Below are positions 1 through 5,638 of a stretch of DNA of 5,867 nucleotides, piece by piece. The stretch's first letter is position 1; each line of letters starts with the position of its first letter. Position numbers and translations under genes: made by a program. The notes beneath the pieces are model-generated. The model searched no databases, was not told the origin of the DNA, and saw nothing but the letters and a program-made list of their open reading frames with translations. Source of the stretch: Lachnoclostridium phytofermentans (GTDB lineage Bacteria; Bacillota; Clostridia; Lachnospirales; Lachnospiraceae); NCBI GenBank assembly GCA_003526525.1, contig DPVV01000126.1, forward strand, positions 1 through 5,867. Direction: 5' to 3'.

Positions 1-24
1 ATTAGTAATTATGAGGAGAATACT

Positions 25-498
25 ATGTCTCGTTGTTCCTCGATTCCAATTTGCCTATTTCCGATTCAATTTCCCACTACAATGCCTGAGTTCTTTAGCC
101 AGTTTCAAGCAACTCAAACGTTTTTGGTGCAGGCTGATATTAACGATAATGTGGCGGTAACAACTCCGTCCATCTGCGTATCAAACATTCGATTTGTACC
201 TAGTGTAGCGGGAACATCTGCAGAAGGTCAGATATTGACCGGTAAAAATCTTATTGTAATTGGATATTTTAATACCAAAATCGTTATAACACGTGTAGAA
301 AATGGAGTAAGAAAAAATAATACTGTAGAAAAAGTTATACCATTTTCAACTAATATCGTAGTACCGTTAGAGGATAATGGTAACCATCAAGTATTTTTAG
401 GTTTTGATATTCAGGACTTTTCTGCTATTATCATAGCTAGAAATACACTATTTTGTAGCATATCTTTAGTTTTAACGTACGACAATTGTGATGATTAA
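25..498 (+). CDS. SPOCS (DUF3794)-like single-domain protein, possible spore-surface protein
   Basis: This is a 157-residue protein with no signal peptide or membrane segment. From about residue 24 to the end it alternates short beta strands in the pattern of the SPOCS/DUF3794 domain: a hydrophobic strand around residues 47-58, a GTSAEGQ loop (63-69), then GKNLIVIGYF (73-82) matching the 'G-K-L-I-x-G' core strand of the family, a charged hairpin (90-104) and a PFSTNIVVPLE strand (106-116). SPOCS domains are known from Firmicute spore proteins such as SipL, but they also occur elsewhere, and this protein lacks the LysM domain of SipL. It has five Cys (4, 10, 51, 144, 155). The start is supported by GAGGAGA at 13-19, five bases before the ATG. 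The next gene overlaps its stop codon, which implies co-translation. The family call is by eye and the function is unknown; a spore-envelope role is inferred from the downstream CotS-like gene. Confidence 0.62.
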   Translation: MSRCSSIPICLFPIQFPTTMPEFFSQFQATQTFLVQADINDNVAVTTPSICVSNIRFVPSVAGTSAEGQILTGKNLIVIGYFNTKIVITRVENGVRKNNTVEKVIPFSTNIVVPLEDNGNHQVFLGFDIQDFSAIIIARNTLFCSISLVLTYDNCDD

Positions 499-1285
499 GG
501 ATGTTCCTTTTCCTTTGGATGATGGTTTGGATTTATGCATGGCACTTACAGTAGAAAAAGAAGTGGCATATACTTTTGATATTCTAAAGTATGAGATGCT
601 TGTTTTAAATTTATCAGATAAGTACATGCCACATATATGGATTGAGATAGACCATCCGAAATCAACAATACTTATACCAAATTCGTTCCTTATTCAAAAC
701 GGGGGTAAGCCAATAAAAAAGGGAGACGCTATTTTACTATCTCTGGCACCCCACGAAAGGGGAATCGTACGGTTTGGTCTATGTATATCAGAAATGCAAC
801 GAGAGGATTTTATATCAGTACGTTGTAGAGCTGCTCAAAAAGAGTTCTTAGTATTTTCTAATGAAGTATATGCAAAGATTATTAAAACGGTAGGAAAACC
901 GTGTCTCATAGAACAGAACTTACTATTTCCAAAGCAGATACCGGAATCAGGTGTTGTTAGGGATATAAAGGTAGATTATCATCACCAGAAATCAACGTTT
1001 CTTCCATTTTCAAAAAAAGGAAGAAAGGGAGAGCTTTGTTGTAATACGAAGCTTTTAATTACTGGTGTTCTTTCCTATTCTGTAAAAGTCAAATTTAGAA
1101 TAGGTAATTCCCATTATGAGAGAACTATTGAATATTGTTCGGGTCATACTGAATCGATTATTTTACCTGAGGGAGCAAATATTTTAAAACCAAATGTGAA
1201 ATTAATTCTGTATTCCACGGATTTTATTTGCATCGGGAGGAAGCTTTACTGCTGTGCCTTTGGTATGTTATTTTTTCAACCATAA
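491..1285 (+). CDS. DUF11-like plus divergent SPOCS-like two-domain protein
   Basis: The start is ATG at 491 (GTG at 488 is the in-frame alternative), giving 264 residues and an ATGATTAA overlap with the preceding stop. No Shine-Dalgarno sequence is visible, so translation probably depends on the upstream gene; a later start at 539 is possible. Residues about 19-132 look like a DUF11-type beta sandwich, with an 'NGGKPIKKGD' segment near 70-79, a loop reading LAPHERGIVRFGLCI (85-99) and a closing FSNEVYAKII (122-131), as seen at the ends of DUF11 repeats. Residues about 141-264 resemble a SPOCS/DUF3794 domain and align with the preceding protein: KLLITGVLSY (187-196) against KNLIVIGYFN, ESIILPEGA (221-229) against TNIVVPLED, and a shared DF...R.L.C ending. 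DUF11 repeats ending in such a domain are familiar in Bacilli and Clostridia. The protein has ten cysteines and no signal peptide or membrane helix. The specific function is unknown; a structural role at the spore or cell surface is inference. Confidence 0.6.
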   Translation: MIKDVPFPLDDGLDLCMALTVEKEVAYTFDILKYEMLVLNLSDKYMPHIWIEIDHPKSTILIPNSFLIQNGGKPIKKGDAILLSLAPHERGIVRFGLCISEMQREDFISVRCRAAQKEFLVFSNEVYAKIIKTVGKPCLIEQNLLFPKQIPESGVVRDIKVDYHHQKSTFLPFSKKGRKGELCCNTKLLITGVLSYSVKVKFRIGNSHYERTIEYCSGHTESIILPEGANILKPNVKLILYSTDFICIGRKLYCCAFGMLFFQP

Positions 1286-1390
1286 GGACAACCAAAATTT
1301 TATAGAAAAGCTTGTTAATCTATACAAAAGTGTACAATTTTACATTCCACATAGCATGATTTTTCATATTACATCATATGATTAGAAAGA

Positions 1391-1423
1391 ACTCCCTCTA
1401 AGGGCATTCAGGGAGTATGTTTT
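1391..1423 (+). promoter_or_regulatory. Leader hairpin before the CotS-like gene (attenuator or weak terminator)
   Basis: ACTCCCT (1391-1397) and AGGGAGT (1410-1416) form a perfect 7-bp stem with a 12-base loop, followed by ATGTTTTC, a short and interrupted T-run. It may be a weak terminator for the two genes upstream. Its 5' arm TCCCTC (1393-1398) is also perfectly complementary to GAGGGA (1430-1435), which overlaps the ribosome binding site of the next gene, so two mutually exclusive pairings are possible. The complementarity is seen directly; any regulatory function is inference. Confidence 0.4.
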
Positions 1424-1441
1424 CAGTCGGAGGGATGTAAT

Positions 1442-2485
1442 GTGGAGGATAGAAGCCAAGAAGTACTAGGAAAATATGATTTGAGAATCTACAATACCTA
1501 CCGTACAAGAGGAGCATATGTATTGGAAACTGATCAGGGACTGAAGCTGCTTTGCGGATATGAGGGTGGAGAAGGACGTCTCGAATTCGAGGATACAATC
1601 AAGCAGCAGATTGCAGCGAATGGATACGAAAATACGGATGGTTATGTTAGAAACTGTGCTGGTTCAATTCTTTCCGTAAATTCTATTGGCGAAAAGTTTG
1701 TAATTAAGAACTGGTTTGATGGGGAAGAATGTAACCTTAAAAAAGAGGATAAGATATGTCTTGCAACCTCAAATTTAGCTCGTCTTCATAATTGTATGGT
1801 GGGAATTGAAGTTAGTCCAGAGCAGAAGCAATGTTATCAGCAAGGAAACCTTTTTACAATCTTAGAAAAAAGGACAAGAGAACTGAAACGGGTAAAAAGC
1901 TACATACGGGAAAGAAAGCAGAAAAATGAATTTGAGGTATGCTATTTAAGTGAGTGCGAACGTTTTTTTAAAGATGCCTTGGATGCGATGGAGTATATGA
2001 AGCAAATCCCTTATTGTACTCTAATGTGTAATTCGCTAGACCGGGGTATGGTTTGCCATGGGAACTATACTTATCATAATGTTTTTATCTTAAATTGTAA
2101 TAAAGCAACCAATCAGCTTTGTTCTGCTGCTGCGGTTCATGAAAGTGATATGGTAGCAACCTCGAATTTTGAAAAGTCAGTCCTTGGATTACAGGTTACT
2201 GATCTTTATCAATTTATCCGGAAGGCAATGGAAAAAAACGATTGGAACATCAGCATGGGACAAAACATTTTAAAAGAGTATCAAAGACAGAGAACCCTTT
2301 TAAAGGCTGAGAAACATTTACTTTACGTATTACTCCTCTACCCAGAGAAGTTCTGGAAGATTACAAATTACTATTATAATAATAAAAAATCTTGGATACC
2401 ACAGAAAAATGTTCAAAAGCTGATCACCTTAACCGAACAAATTGATTCCAAAAAAGAGTTTTTAGATCAGTTATTAAAGGTATAG
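1442..2485 (+). CDS. CotS/YsxE-family spore coat kinase-like protein (probable pseudokinase)
   Basis: This 347-residue protein has the length and layout of the CotS family, which shares the aminoglycoside phosphotransferase/choline kinase fold. It starts with GTG at 1442, seven bases after GGAGGG (1429-1434). The N-lobe contains GAYVLETDQGLKLL (24-37), with K35 in the position expected for the ATP-contacting lysine, and a hinge-like IKNWFDGEECN (88-98). The C-lobe carries the family signature CHGNYTYHNV (205-214), then NFEK (242-245), DLYQFIRK (254-261) and MEKNDW (263-268), as seen in clostridial CotS-type proteins. N208 stands where the phosphotransferase fold has the catalytic Asp of HGDxxxxN, and N242 sits at the Asp of the later metal-binding IDF motif, so phosphotransfer is doubtful. 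Residues 216-240 form an irregular loop between these motifs. Thirteen Cys residues fit a cross-linked coat protein. Family members are spore coat components; the substrate, if any, is unknown. The family call is firm, the loss of activity is inferred. Confidence 0.85.
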   Translation: MEDRSQEVLGKYDLRIYNTYRTRGAYVLETDQGLKLLCGYEGGEGRLEFEDTIKQQIAANGYENTDGYVRNCAGSILSVNSIGEKFVIKNWFDGEECNLKKEDKICLATSNLARLHNCMVGIEVSPEQKQCYQQGNLFTILEKRTRELKRVKSYIRERKQKNEFEVCYLSECERFFKDALDAMEYMKQIPYCTLMCNSLDRGMVCHGNYTYHNVFILNCNKATNQLCSAAAVHESDMVATSNFEKSVLGLQVTDLYQFIRKAMEKNDWNISMGQNILKEYQRQRTLLKAEKHLLYVLLLYPEKFWKITNYYYNNKKSWIPQKNVQKLITLTEQIDSKKEFLDQLLKV

Positions 2486-2500
2486 ATAGGCTAGATAGGC
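2483..2500 (+). repeat. Tandem 9-bp duplication at the stop codon of the CotS-like gene
   Basis: TAGATAGGC occurs twice head to tail (2483-2491 and 2492-2500). The first copy begins with the TAG stop codon. Because the unit is a multiple of three, the second copy supplies a second in-frame TAG. This is most simply a replication-slippage duplication. Confidence 0.8.
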
Positions 2501-2533
2501 TGTTGTATTCAAATTAAATATCCATTATAATGA

Positions 2534-2568
2534 AGGTGTGTCGAAATTTGGCACACCTGTTTAAGTTT
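2534..2568 (+). terminator. Rho-independent terminator of the CotS-like gene
   Basis: AGGTGTG (2534-2540) pairs perfectly with CACACCT (2552-2558). The stem extends inward by a T-G wobble and a C-G pair, leaving a 7-base loop (2543-2549). A T-rich tail, GTTTAAGTTT, follows. It lies about 50 bases after the stop codon and separates this gene from the PEGA gene. Confidence 0.75.
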
Positions 2569-2575
2569 ATACAAA
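2548..2575 (+). promoter_or_regulatory. Possible housekeeping promoter for the PEGA gene
   Basis: TTGGCA (2548-2553, five of six bases of the -35 consensus) is followed after 16 bases by TACAAA (2570-2575, four of six of the -10 consensus). This would give a leader of about 45 bases. The -35 box lies within the loop and 3' arm of the preceding terminator. It is a weak, by-eye match, but the terminator makes some promoter in this gap likely. Confidence 0.28.
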
Positions 2576-2628
2576 GGCTACAAGACTGCATGGCAGAATT
2601 TTGTTTCTAGTGAAGATGAGGGAAATAT

Positions 2629-4209
2629 ATGAAGCATAAGAAAAAACAAGACTGGTCTAAACTCTTTATTATCGGTGCAATTGTTGTTGCATTGTTGGCA
2701 ATTTTCTCCGTTGTGTTATTTACGGTATTTGGACAGAAAGAAAAGAAGGTAAAGGGGAAGGAACCTGAACCGACTCCTATCGTAGAAGATAGTAACACCA
2801 CATATGAGAATGCTGTAATGGCAGTTTATCTTGAAACTGATACAACGAGAAATAAGCTTAAGGTGTTGGAAATCGATAGTGGGGAAACCTTGTGGTTAGA
2901 TTATCATGGAGGAACAAGTATAGTAGATAAATATGACCAAAATCTAGCGGTATCTCAGCTATTATCCGGACAGATAGTAGATCTTTTCTTTAAAGAAGGA
3001 ACGAAGGAATTAGCTAAGCTAAAAATATCCGACAAAATATGGGAAGCAATTGGGGTAACTGATGTAAAAGTGAATCCTGAAGCAAGAATGGTAACCTTTC
3101 ATGGTACTAACTATACATATCCAGAGCATGTTACGGTGCTTTATCATGGAGAACCAGCAGATATCTCAGACGTACTTAATATGGACTATGTGACATTACG
3201 AGGAGTGGATGAGAATATCTATGCAGTTATAATTAATCAGGGACATGGATATCTTGAGTTATCTGGGCAAGAAGATTTTATTGGAGGTACGATTTCCGTA
3301 GGAACAACGGCAATAGAGGACATTACCAATGATCTTAGACTTACGATAAAAGAAGGAAACTATCCAGTGACAGTAAGAAATAAAAATATGGAAGGTACGA
3401 AAGATGTAACCATAGTAAGAGGGCAGACACTAAAGTGTAATGTCGAGGAATTTGGTATGGCAGCTATCATGCGTGGTCGGGTTCGATTTTCTATTAAACC
3501 AGAGTCTGCAAATCTTTATATTGATGGCGTGAAAACAAATTATATAGAGCCAGTGGAATTAACATATGGAGAGCATAAAGTCGAAGTATCTCTTGGTGGT
3601 TATGTTACTTATAAAGGGATATTAAATGTCGATCGTACAGACCAAATTGCTAACATTACGCTTCCGGAAAACGATGGTTTCAACGGAAGCAATAACAGTA
3701 ATAACAGCGAAAATAACAATGGAGATAACAACGGAAACAACAACGGAAATAATAATTGGAATAATAATACGGATAATAACAATGGTTATGAGACTGACTT
3801 TGAGGATAACTGGTCAAATAATTCAGGTAATTCTGGAGGATCCGAGATTGAGGATAGCACCTCAGATGGTGACGATGATATGAATAACTCTGGAAATGGC
3901 TCGAGTGGAAGTAACCAAGGTTCTAATAACAATGGTGGAAATAACAATGGATCCAATAACGGAGGGAATTCCTCCAATGGTAATCATAATTCCAATAAGA
4001 ATAATACGATTACAATTAATTGGATTACGGGAGCAGATGTTTATTTTGATGGAGCATTTATGGGTACCATTAAGAATGGAAAGTTAGTGGTTGAGAAACA
4101 AATAGGGTCCATAGATGTTGATCTGGTCGTTGAAGGAGAGGAAACAAAGAGTTATCAAATTGAAATTGAAGATGACGGTGCAGACGCTTACTTCTCTTTC
4201 CCTAAATAG
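2629..4209 (+). CDS. Membrane-anchored PEGA-domain protein with Asn-rich linker
   Basis: This 526-residue protein starts at an ATG six bases after GAGGG (2618-2622). Basic residues (KHKKK) precede one hydrophobic helix (about 12-34), giving a signal anchor with the bulk of the protein outside the membrane; no lipobox cysteine is seen. After a charged, Pro-containing spacer (36-55), residues about 60-205 are beta-rich and unrecognised. Residues about 207-275 are PEGA-like. Residues 283-345 are the clearest PEGA domain, with VRFSIKPESANLYIDGV (285-301), a YGEHKVEVSLGGY turn (313-325) and a closing ITLPE. Residues 348-459 form a roughly 40% Asn linker. Residues 460-525 form a third PEGA-like unit (ITINWITGADVYFDGAFMG, then repeated beta strands). 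PEGA domains are small surface beta sandwiches named for a Pro-Glu-Gly-Ala motif, which is degenerate here, and are thought to aid binding or assembly at the cell envelope. The ligand is unknown. It sits between two terminators and appears monocistronic. Confidence 0.8.
   Translation: MKHKKKQDWSKLFIIGAIVVALLAIFSVVLFTVFGQKEKKVKGKEPEPTPIVEDSNTTYENAVMAVYLETDTTRNKLKVLEIDSGETLWLDYHGGTSIVDKYDQNLAVSQLLSGQIVDLFFKEGTKELAKLKISDKIWEAIGVTDVKVNPEARMVTFHGTNYTYPEHVTVLYHGEPADISDVLNMDYVTLRGVDENIYAVIINQGHGYLELSGQEDFIGGTISVGTTAIEDITNDLRLTIKEGNYPVTVRNKNMEGTKDVTIVRGQTLKCNVEEFGMAAIMRGRVRFSIKPESANLYIDGVKTNYIEPVELTYGEHKVEVSLGGYVTYKGILNVDRTDQIANITLPENDGFNGSNNSNNSENNNGDNNGNNNGNNNWNNNTDNNNGYETDFEDNWSNNSGNSGGSEIEDSTSDGDDDMNNSGNGSSGSNQGSNNNGGNNNGSNNGGNSSNGNHNSNKNNTITINWITGADVYFDGAFMGTIKNGKLVVEKQIGSIDVDLVVEGEETKSYQIEIEDDGADAYFSFPK
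3670..4005 (+). repeat. Low-complexity Asn/Gly/Ser coding repeat within the PEGA protein
   Basis: Runs of AAT and AAC codons interspersed with GGA/GGT and AGT/TCC encode residues 348-459 of the PEGA protein. Two N/G/S-rich halves flank an acidic, less repetitive centre (about residues 387-417, with ETDFEDNW and SDGDDDMNN). Mixed synonymous codons keep the DNA from being a perfect tandem repeat. It is probably a flexible spacer holding the last PEGA-like unit away from the rest. Confidence 0.85.
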
Positions 4210-4270
4210 AAACTTATGAGTGGAAGCAATTACCCTAGTTTATAGGACCAAAATGAGCAGAAAATATAAG

Positions 4271-4345
4271 AAAGAGCAGAGATTATAAGAAAGCCAGGAA
4301 GTATTAAAATATATTCCGTGGTTTCTCTATAATCTCTGCCTTTTT
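4271..4345 (+). terminator. Strong long-stem rho-independent terminator after the PEGA gene
   Basis: GCAGAGATTATA (4276-4287) pairs perfectly over 12 bp with TATAATCTCTGC (4328-4339). An imperfect inner stem (AGAAAGCC with GGTTTCTC, then GGAA with TTCC) extends it around an AT-rich loop, and TTTTT (4341-4345) follows. AAAG before the left arm can pair with part of the T-run. The A-rich sequence on the left (4258-4273) gives a T-rich tail on the other strand, so it could act in both directions. Confidence 0.85.
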
Positions 4346-4700
4346 AAAATAAGGAAAGTTCACGAAGTGCTTTTTCTTGTTTTATATTATGAATTTATTG
4401 AAGTTAGAATGAATTCTATGAAAGGTAGATTAAAGTAGTTCGTCTTAGGACCTTATTATATATTATTAGAATAGTATATTTTACAGTTCGGATTTTTATT
4501 TTTTAAAAATGCCACTATCAAATCAATACATTATACGATCTAAATAAGGAATATATAGGAAGGAAAATGTATATTTAAAAAATCATGAAATTTTAATACA
4601 TTTAATTAAACTCTAATATGGTTTTTCTTGCTTTTCCAGGGGGGAATAGGTAAGATAGAACTACAATAAATTCCTTTAAAAGAAAGGGGAAGATAAAAAG
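4346..4700. other. AT-rich intergenic spacer with no recognisable gene
   Basis: About 350 bases separate the terminator from hflK. The stretch is very AT-rich with many TATA-like runs, and no open frame of useful length on either strand shows coding features. An AGGAAGG site near 4558-4564 is followed by an ATG that runs into a stop after three codons. The only GC feature is a CCAGGGGGG tract (4637-4644) inside the proposed hflK promoter. No riboswitch or tRNA fold was recognised. Confidence 0.6.
4628..4656 (+). promoter_or_regulatory. Candidate promoter of the hflK-hflC operon
   Basis: TTGCTT (4628-4633) and TAAGAT (4651-4656) are separated by exactly 17 bases. They match the sigma-A boxes at three and four of six positions, and would start transcription near 4663 with a leader of about 38 bases. 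The spacer contains a run of six G, unusual in this AT-rich spacer. AT-rich sequence upstream could serve as an UP-like element. In such AT-rich DNA chance matches are common. Confidence 0.3.
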
Positions 4701-5636
4701 ATGGATGAGAAACAAATAAATGCAGTAAAGAAAGGTTCAAAAGTTGCTGTAATTGTTATCGCAATTGTTGTAATTGCTATCCTAGGAGGGATGTCAGCAT
4801 ATACAATCAATGAGCAGGAACAGGCTGTCGTTACCACCTTTGGAATTCCGAAGCAGGTAAGTGAACCTGGTTTACATTTTAAGATACCATTTATACAAAA
4901 GGTGCAGATGGTTGATACCACAATTAAGGGTTTTGCGATTGGCTATGATCTTAATACTGGGAAATCAATTGATGAAGAGTCCCTAATGATTACGGTGGAT
5001 TATAATTTTGTACTTGTGGATTTCTTTGTAGAATATAAAGTAACGGATCCAGTGAAATATTTATATGCTTCGAATGACCCAGTGAGTATTTTAAAGAATT
5101 TAGCACAGAGTTGTATTCGTTCCCAAGTAGGAAGTTATGATGTGGATAGCGTTATAACTACTGGTAAAAATGAAATTCAGACGGTAATCCGAGAAATAAT
5201 AACCGAAAAACTAGACGAACAAGATTTAGGTATTTCTTTAGTGAACATCACAATTCAAGATGCAGAACCACCTACCGTAGAGGTTATGGAAGCATTTAAG
5301 GCAGTAGAAACAGCAAAGCAAGGAAAAGAAACAGCAATCAATAATGCAAATAAGTATCGTAATGAAGAGTTACCTGCTGCAGAAGCACAAGTTGACCAGA
5401 TTACAAAAGAGGCAGAGTCAACAAGGCAAGCTCGTATCAATGAGGCAGAAGGTCAGGTAGCTAGATTTAATGCTATGTATCAAGAATATAAAAAGAATCC
5501 ATTAATAACGAAACAAAGAATGTTTTATGAAGCAATGGAGGACATTCTTCCTGATTTAAAAGTTATTATTGATAACTCCAAAGGTGGAGTGGAAAAAATA
5601 TTACCGATAGAACCATTGTTAGGGGGTGCACAGTAA
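4701..5636 (+). CDS. hflK: HflK, SPFH/band-7 membrane protein regulating FtsH
   Basis: This 311-residue protein has a short N-terminal tail (about 14 residues), one membrane helix (about 15-35), and the SPFH/band-7 domain beginning INEQEQAVVTTFG (36-48), followed by EPGLHFKIPFIQKV (55-68). DPVKYLYASNDP (116-127) and the GISLVNITIQDAEPP turn (177-191) are typical of HflK. A long charged helix follows (about 195-262), with EELPAAEAQ and GQVARFNAMYQEYKKNP, the HflK C-terminal signature. It is shorter than the roughly 420-residue E. coli HflK because it lacks the Gly-rich cytoplasmic N-terminus. In E. coli, HflK and HflC form a cage around FtsH in the inner membrane and modulate its proteolysis; the same role is inferred here. 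The start is preceded by AAAGGGGAA (4683-4691). It overlaps no upstream gene and is coupled to hflC, two bases downstream. No E. coli-like hflX or hfq neighbour is visible. Confidence 0.92.
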   Translation: MDEKQINAVKKGSKVAVIVIAIVVIAILGGMSAYTINEQEQAVVTTFGIPKQVSEPGLHFKIPFIQKVQMVDTTIKGFAIGYDLNTGKSIDEESLMITVDYNFVLVDFFVEYKVTDPVKYLYASNDPVSILKNLAQSCIRSQVGSYDVDSVITTGKNEIQTVIREIITEKLDEQDLGISLVNITIQDAEPPTVEVMEAFKAVETAKQGKETAINNANKYRNEELPAAEAQVDQITKEAESTRQARINEAEGQVARFNAMYQEYKKNPLITKQRMFYEAMEDILPDLKVIIDNSKGGVEKILPIEPLLGGAQ

Positions 5637-5638
5637 GT

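Noticed and set aside
1312..1338. TTGTTA and TACAAT as a housekeeping promoter for the CotS-like gene
   Set aside because: The spacer is only 15 bases, shorter than usual, and the leader would exceed 95 bases. The match is no better than chance in AT-rich DNA.
1334..1358. SigK-like promoter (AC followed by CATAGCATG) for the CotS-like gene
   Set aside because: The -10 element misses one consensus base and the spacing to the -35 AC is about 14 bases, too short to claim, though a sporulation promoter would be expected in this gap.
1373..1382. Perfect palindrome ATCATATGAT as an operator
   Set aside because: A 10-base AT-rich palindrome without a second copy or recognisable regulator motif is likely by chance.
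1398..1598. Minus-strand open frame across the start of the CotS-like gene
   Set aside because: It is antisense to a well-supported gene, has no protein-family features and no convincing ribosome binding site.
3626..4087. Two plus-strand and one minus-strand open frames within the Asn-rich linker
   Set aside because: They arise from reading the AAT/AAC/GGA repeat in other frames, giving Ile/Thr- or Pro/Leu-rich low-complexity peptides.
4558..4578. AGGAAGG followed by ATG as a small gene start
   Set aside because: The frame reaches TAA after three codons.
4676..4921. Minus-strand open frame over the hflK start
   Set aside because: It is the complement of the HflK membrane helix and SPFH opening, so its hydrophobic appearance is a shadow effect.
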